Below are positions 31,971 through 34,653 of a DNA stretch of 34,653 nucleotides, in pieces (position 1 is the first letter of the stretch; every line of letters begins with the position of its first letter). The position numbers and the translations under genes were made by a program. Location: positions 1-34,653 of IMG/VR virus record IMGVR_UViG_3300032223_001401; one strand, given 5' to 3'. Under the pieces are notes generated by a model, which was given only the letters and a program-made list of their open reading frames with translations, had not been told where the DNA came from and did not search any database. The DNA is from a virus.

Positions 31971-32401
31971 TGTCAGATGCTGGAATTAAAAATATAATAA
32001 TTGAAAAAAATGATTTGCCAGAAATTTATGGAACACACCAAGAATATCTTTTAAGATATAGAATCATCTCGGATGATAGAAATAGATCATCTCATTGGTC
32101 ACCACAATACAAGTTGGCTATTTCAAATATTTCTACAATAAATTACTCAATATCTGTAAATCAAGATTCAAAAGTTATTAGTCTAGTTTGGGATAGCGTA
32201 AAAGATATTTCTGAATATTACATTTATGTAAAATGGGATAATCAAAATTGGGAATATTTAACTTCTTCTAATTCTAATTCTTATTCTACATTAATTAAAA
32301 CTGGGTCTTCTCATGTAAAATTTGCTATCCAGCCCCCTACGTTTCCAAAAGAAAGATTTTCTGGTTTAACTTTTTTTGAAACAGTGAGTACTAACCTTTA
32401 A
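31970..32401 (+). CDS. Minor tail protein with fibronectin-III-like fold
   Basis: This 143-residue protein overlaps the preceding fibre gene by one base. Residues 60-125 (YSISVNQDSKVISLVWDSVK, then EYYIYVKWDNQNWEYL) have the strand pattern and paired tryptophans of a fibronectin type III module. Before it is HQEYLLRYRIISDDRNRSSH, a segment often found in actinophage tail proteins. Such modules decorate virion surfaces and aid weak binding to carbohydrate. The exact role is not clear. Confidence 0.6.
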   Translation: MSDAGIKNIIIEKNDLPEIYGTHQEYLLRYRIISDDRNRSSHWSPQYKLAISNISTINYSISVNQDSKVISLVWDSVKDISEYYIYVKWDNQNWEYLTSSNSNSYSTLIKTGSSHVKFAIQPPTFPKERFSGLTFFETVSTNL

Positions 32402-32404
32402 TGG

Positions 32405-32410
32405 TATAAT
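32405..32410 (+). promoter_or_regulatory. Start-proximal -10 box (TATAAT)
   Basis: GGTATAAT ends at 32410, five bases before ATG 32416, directly behind the stop codon at 32399-32401. There is no Shine-Dalgarno. The placement matches the other leaderless-type starts of the window. Confidence 0.5.
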
Positions 32411-32415
32411 ATAAT

Positions 32416-32859
32416 ATGGCAAAATTACCTTTACCAGAACGAGGACAACCACTAGATGTGTCTTATGTATACCAAATGGCTAATGCAATTAATGATTTAT
32501 CAAATCAAGTATCTCCAGCAACCTATAAATATGTAACAGTAGACACAGCAGGTGTGGGAAAACAAAGTGTAAAGGCTTCAGAGGCTAGAATCATTGGTGG
32601 TTATATAGATGTTGTTTCTAGTTCTACAAAAAGCGCTGGTAACGAAGTTGCTTTTAGTTATGATTTTCCAACAGATTTTAAATATGCACCTATTGCAACT
32701 GCTACACCAATTAATACTGGAGGAACAGATGCTGGGAAAAATGTTTCTGTTGTTTTAAAAACAATTACAACATCTAAGGTAGAAGGAATAGTAAGATTTA
32801 ACTCAACTGGAGATCTTTCTGTTGCGGTTAATATTATTGTTATAGGTATACCAAATTAA
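32416..32859 (+). CDS. Minor tail or fibre-tip protein, unrecognised
   Basis: This 147-residue protein begins LPLPERGQPLDVSYVYQMAN, an N-terminal pattern common in tail-tip proteins of actinobacterial phages, with a short helix (NAINDLSNQV) that might trimerise. The rest is beta-rich (ARIIGGYIDVVSSS, then FKYAPIATATPINTGG and EGIVRFNSTGDLSVAVNIIV), similar in style to H-type-lectin-like fibre tips. It is the last structural gene. A start-proximal -10 box suggests independent transcription. Confidence 0.55.
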   Translation: MAKLPLPERGQPLDVSYVYQMANAINDLSNQVSPATYKYVTVDTAGVGKQSVKASEARIIGGYIDVVSSSTKSAGNEVAFSYDFPTDFKYAPIATATPINTGGTDAGKNVSVVLKTITTSKVEGIVRFNSTGDLSVAVNIIVIGIPN

Positions 32860-33050
32860 TGCTTGTTTGTTATAAATGTAAGCGCAGCATGTTTGTTGAT
32901 AGGCAATATACTGTGATTGGACATTTAGAAACATATTGCTTATATTGTGGGGCTAGAAAATTTTTTCACCCACCAGAGGATTCAGAAGAGGGAAGATGGC
33001 TACTAAAAAAGGAACAACTGAGAGCGAAGGTTACAATCTCAAGCCTATAA
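32859..33050 (+). CDS. Small zinc-ribbon protein
   Basis: This 63-residue protein has two CxxC knuckles: Cys4-x2-Cys7 (LVCYKCKR) and Cys27-x2-Cys30 (YCLYCGARKFF), a four-cysteine zinc ribbon. It may bind DNA, RNA or a protein partner. It starts in a TAATG junction with the last tail gene and its end overlaps the next gene by 55 bases, longer than any other overlap here. It marks the passage from structural to regulatory/replication genes. Confidence 0.75.
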   Translation: MLVCYKCKRSMFVDRQYTVIGHLETYCLYCGARKFFHPPEDSEEGRWLLKKEQLRAKVTISSL

Positions 33051-33538
33051 TTCCTGGCAATAAAAAAGTCTGGTTTTTAAATGGAAGCCTAGTAAGAATT
33101 CATCATTTTAATAAATCAAATGGAATTATGTCTGTTTATAATATTACAAAAGATCAGATAGAGAGTTGTTTAATTAGTGATTTTAAAACTAAAAGAGAAA
33201 GAGCCTATACTGTTGGACAAACGGCTGAACTAGTAAATCGTCATAAAAAATATATGCCTTCTTTAATGAAGCGTGGAGTTATTCCTTTTCCAATCGGATC
33301 ACAAAAAGGGGGAGCCAGAGGATTTCAGGTACGTTCATATTATTCAGAATCTCAGGTAAGAGAGATTCGTGATATACTGGCATCTCATCATATTGGAAGA
33401 CCTAGAAAAGATAATTTAATAACTAATGATATTACGCCTACTAAACAAGAGTTGACACGAAGAATGGGCGATGGTATACTTACATATACGAAGACTGAAG
33501 ATGGACGATTTGTTCCAATTTGGAATGAATCTATTTAA
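32996..33538 (+). CDS. Helix-turn-helix DNA-binding protein
   Basis: This 180-residue protein has a probable winged helix-turn-helix at residues 70-115 (AYTVGQTAELVNRHKKYMPS, then KRGVIPFPIGSQKGGARGFQ), in the style of MerR/excisionase folds: the 'GQTAEL' helix, a recognition helix and a basic wing, then YYSESQVREIRDILASHHIG. A basic GRPRKDN follows. It may be a transcription regulator or an accessory replication protein. The start at 32996 lies inside the zinc-ribbon gene, preceded by GAGGGAAG. A later start is possible, but the N-terminal 60 residues look coding. Confidence 0.68.
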   Translation: MATKKGTTESEGYNLKPIIPGNKKVWFLNGSLVRIHHFNKSNGIMSVYNITKDQIESCLISDFKTKRERAYTVGQTAELVNRHKKYMPSLMKRGVIPFPIGSQKGGARGFQVRSYYSESQVREIRDILASHHIGRPRKDNLITNDITPTKQELTRRMGDGILTYTKTEDGRFVPIWNESI

Positions 33539-33552
33539 CAAAGGGGTATAAA

Positions 33553-33756
33553 ATGGAAGAAACTAAGGTATCAGTTACTTTAGGTTACACGCTTAATCTT
33601 GGAAATTTTCAATCCCTAAGACTTGATCTTGGGATTATTGATAACAAGCGTGATGGCGAGAATACAGATCAAGCGTTTGAACGTGTTTATAAGTTTGTTG
33701 AAGATAAGTTAACAGAAAAGATTAAGGAAGCACAGTCAGAGGCTGCTGAAGAATAA
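33553..33756 (+). CDS. Small acidic protein of unknown function
   Basis: This 67-residue protein begins VSVTLGYTLNLGNFQSLRLD with two beta strands and continues as a helix (NTDQAFERVYKFVEDKLTEK) with an acidic tail. AAAGGGG lies six bases before the ATG. It is coupled by TAATG to the next gene in front of the helicase, so a replication-related function is plausible. No family is recognised with confidence. Confidence 0.7.
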   Translation: MEETKVSVTLGYTLNLGNFQSLRLDLGIIDNKRDGENTDQAFERVYKFVEDKLTEKIKEAQSEAAEE

Positions 33757-34064
33757 TGGCCGAACGCAAAGACCGAATGGCTTTGCTTTCTAGATATAGC
33801 AAATATCACACTATGAGGTATGAGCAAAAGCCATCATTAAATTTAAATGTTGAACAATGGTCATCAGACGCTTTGATAGAGTCATATGGGATTGCTCAAT
33901 GTTACGATTTGTTGGAACATTATTTTAGTGTTGCCCAAAATCCATCTTGGAATTATTTTGCTTATAATACGGAAAAAATTTTGCAGGCTAAAAAAGATAA
34001 AGAACAAGATGATAAAGAAAGACTAGAAAGACGACGCAGGGCTAAGGAGTGGTTAAGTGAATAA
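33756..34064 (+). CDS. Small helical protein upstream of the helicase
   Basis: This 102-residue, mainly helical protein contains EQWSSDALIESYGIAQCYDL and FAYNTEKILQAKKDKEQDDK, ending in a highly charged helix (ERLERRRRAKEWLSE). The gene overlaps the helicase start by eight bases, so the two products are made together. Size, charge and position would fit a helicase loader or primosome factor, but no loader motif is visible, so this is only inference. Confidence 0.7.
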   Translation: MAERKDRMALLSRYSKYHTMRYEQKPSLNLNVEQWSSDALIESYGIAQCYDLLEHYFSVAQNPSWNYFAYNTEKILQAKKDKEQDDKERLERRRRAKEWLSE

Positions 34065-34653
34065 TACAGAAGCAAAGTTGATTACTGCAGTATTAGAGGA
34101 TAAACAGGTTCATGTATTATTACAAGCAAATATTGATAATTTGCTAAGAACCCACAATGATGTATGGAACTTTATTAGAAATTATTTTGAACATAACTCT
34201 TCTGTCCCTCCAGTATCTTTAGTTGTTGAAAAGTTTAGAGATTTTGATCCAATTGTTGGTGTGGGTGCAACTAAGCATCATCTAGAAGAATTACAAACAG
34301 AATATTTAAATGATAGCCTAAAAGATATTTTGAGGTCTGCTGCTGGAGATGTACAGCAAGGAGAAGGTTCAAAGGCGTTAGATAATTTAATTACTCAGAC
34401 TTCAGAACTTAAAAAGAATACATCTGCTATTCGTGATATTGATGTAACAGATCTTGAGTCAGCAGTTGCTTACTTTGAAAATCTTAAAGTTCAGCAGGCA
34501 GCAGGGCACATTGGTATAAAAACAAATCTTCCAGGTTTTGATAATTATTTGCCATCAGGAATCATGCCAGGACAATTGGGGGTATTTCTTGCTTATCCAG
34601 GTATTGGAAAGTCTTGGATGGCACTATACTTTGCTGTACAGGCCTGGAAACAA
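34057..34653 (+). CDS. dnaB-like: DnaB-type replicative helicase, 3' end outside window
   Basis: The gene starts at GTG 34057, seven bases after AAGGAG (34044-34049), inside the end of the previous gene, and stays open to the last base, giving 199 codons. Residues 1-150 form a helical N-terminal domain (EAKLITAVLEDKQVHVLLQA, then HLEELQTEYLNDSLKDILRS). The RecA-like domain begins at about 158 (IKTNLPGFDNYLPSGIMPGQ), with Walker A YPGIGKSW, Lys185 and Ser186, where ATP binds. Such helicases unwind DNA at the phage fork as hexamers. The Walker B and arginine finger are outside the window, so a recombinase-like RecA/RadA-family ATPase is a weaker alternative. Confidence 0.82.
   Translation, partial: MNNTEAKLITAVLEDKQVHVLLQANIDNLLRTHNDVWNFIRNYFEHNSSVPPVSLVVEKFRDFDPIVGVGATKHHLEELQTEYLNDSLKDILRSAAGDVQQGEGSKALDNLITQTSELKKNTSAIRDIDVTDLESAVAYFENLKVQQAAGHIGIKTNLPGFDNYLPSGIMPGQLGVFLAYPGIGKSWMALYFAVQAWKQ

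Noticed and set aside
1-34653. tRNA genes, CRISPR arrays, insertion sequences and attachment sites
   Set aside because: Nearly every base is in a coding frame and no cloverleaf, spaced repeat array, transposase or integrase was found.

Overview
This window is part of the genome of a long-tailed double-stranded DNA bacteriophage of siphovirus type. Every credible gene lies on the + strand, genes are packed with almost no spacing, and the order portal - protease/scaffold - capsid - connectors - tail tube - tail chaperones - tape measure - tail tip is the classic siphovirus morphogenesis order. The DNA is AT-rich. An aquatic, probably actinobacterial host is an inference: it rests on -10 boxes placed directly before start codons (leaderless-style transcription is common in Actinobacteria), on the style of the connector and tail proteins, and on a B12-dependent ribonucleotide reductase. 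No terminase, integrase, lysis gene, tRNA or CRISPR is visible, so nothing shows whether the phage is temperate. No gene-free stretch exceeds about 100 bases.

Layout. (1) 1-3978 is an accessory/metabolic block: the 3' end of a GlcNAc-transferase-like glycosyltransferase, a putative 2-oxoglutarate/Fe(II) oxygenase, a class II ribonucleotide reductase and a second, canonical 2OG-Fe(II) oxygenase. (2) 3994-7794 is a 1266-residue protein with lectin/LamG-like beta-sandwich regions. (3) 7807-12355 is the head block: small unknown protein, portal, HK97-type prohead protease fused to a scaffold with an internal in-frame start, and major capsid protein. (4) 12448-15471 holds a low-complexity protein and the connector series (adaptor, head closure, neck, tail terminator). 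(5) 15548-17290 holds the tail tube protein, a strong terminator, and two separate paralogous tail-assembly chaperones, one long and one short. (6) 17316-32859 is a 2720-residue tape measure, distal tail protein, tail hub and several small tail-tip or fibre proteins. (7) 32859-34653 is the start of a replication/regulatory block: zinc-ribbon protein, helix-turn-helix protein, two small unknowns and a truncated DnaB-type helicase.

Expression logic. Three ways of starting translation are visible: Shine-Dalgarno-led starts on genes expected to be made in bulk (capsid, tail tube, short chaperone, internal scaffold start); TAATG stop-start junctions linking genes within operons; and starts that follow a TATAAT/TATACT box by only about 5-7 bases with no Shine-Dalgarno, suggesting leaderless mRNAs. 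Capsid, tube, short chaperone and reductase genes also use more host-like codons (CGT, C-ending) than the very AT-rich tail-tip and accessory genes.

The most interesting candidates are: splitting of the usual frameshifted chaperone pair into two paralogous genes; the glycosyltransferase plus two oxygenases, which resembles a hydroxylate-then-glycosylate pathway; the nested scaffold start; and the family of start-proximal -10 boxes.
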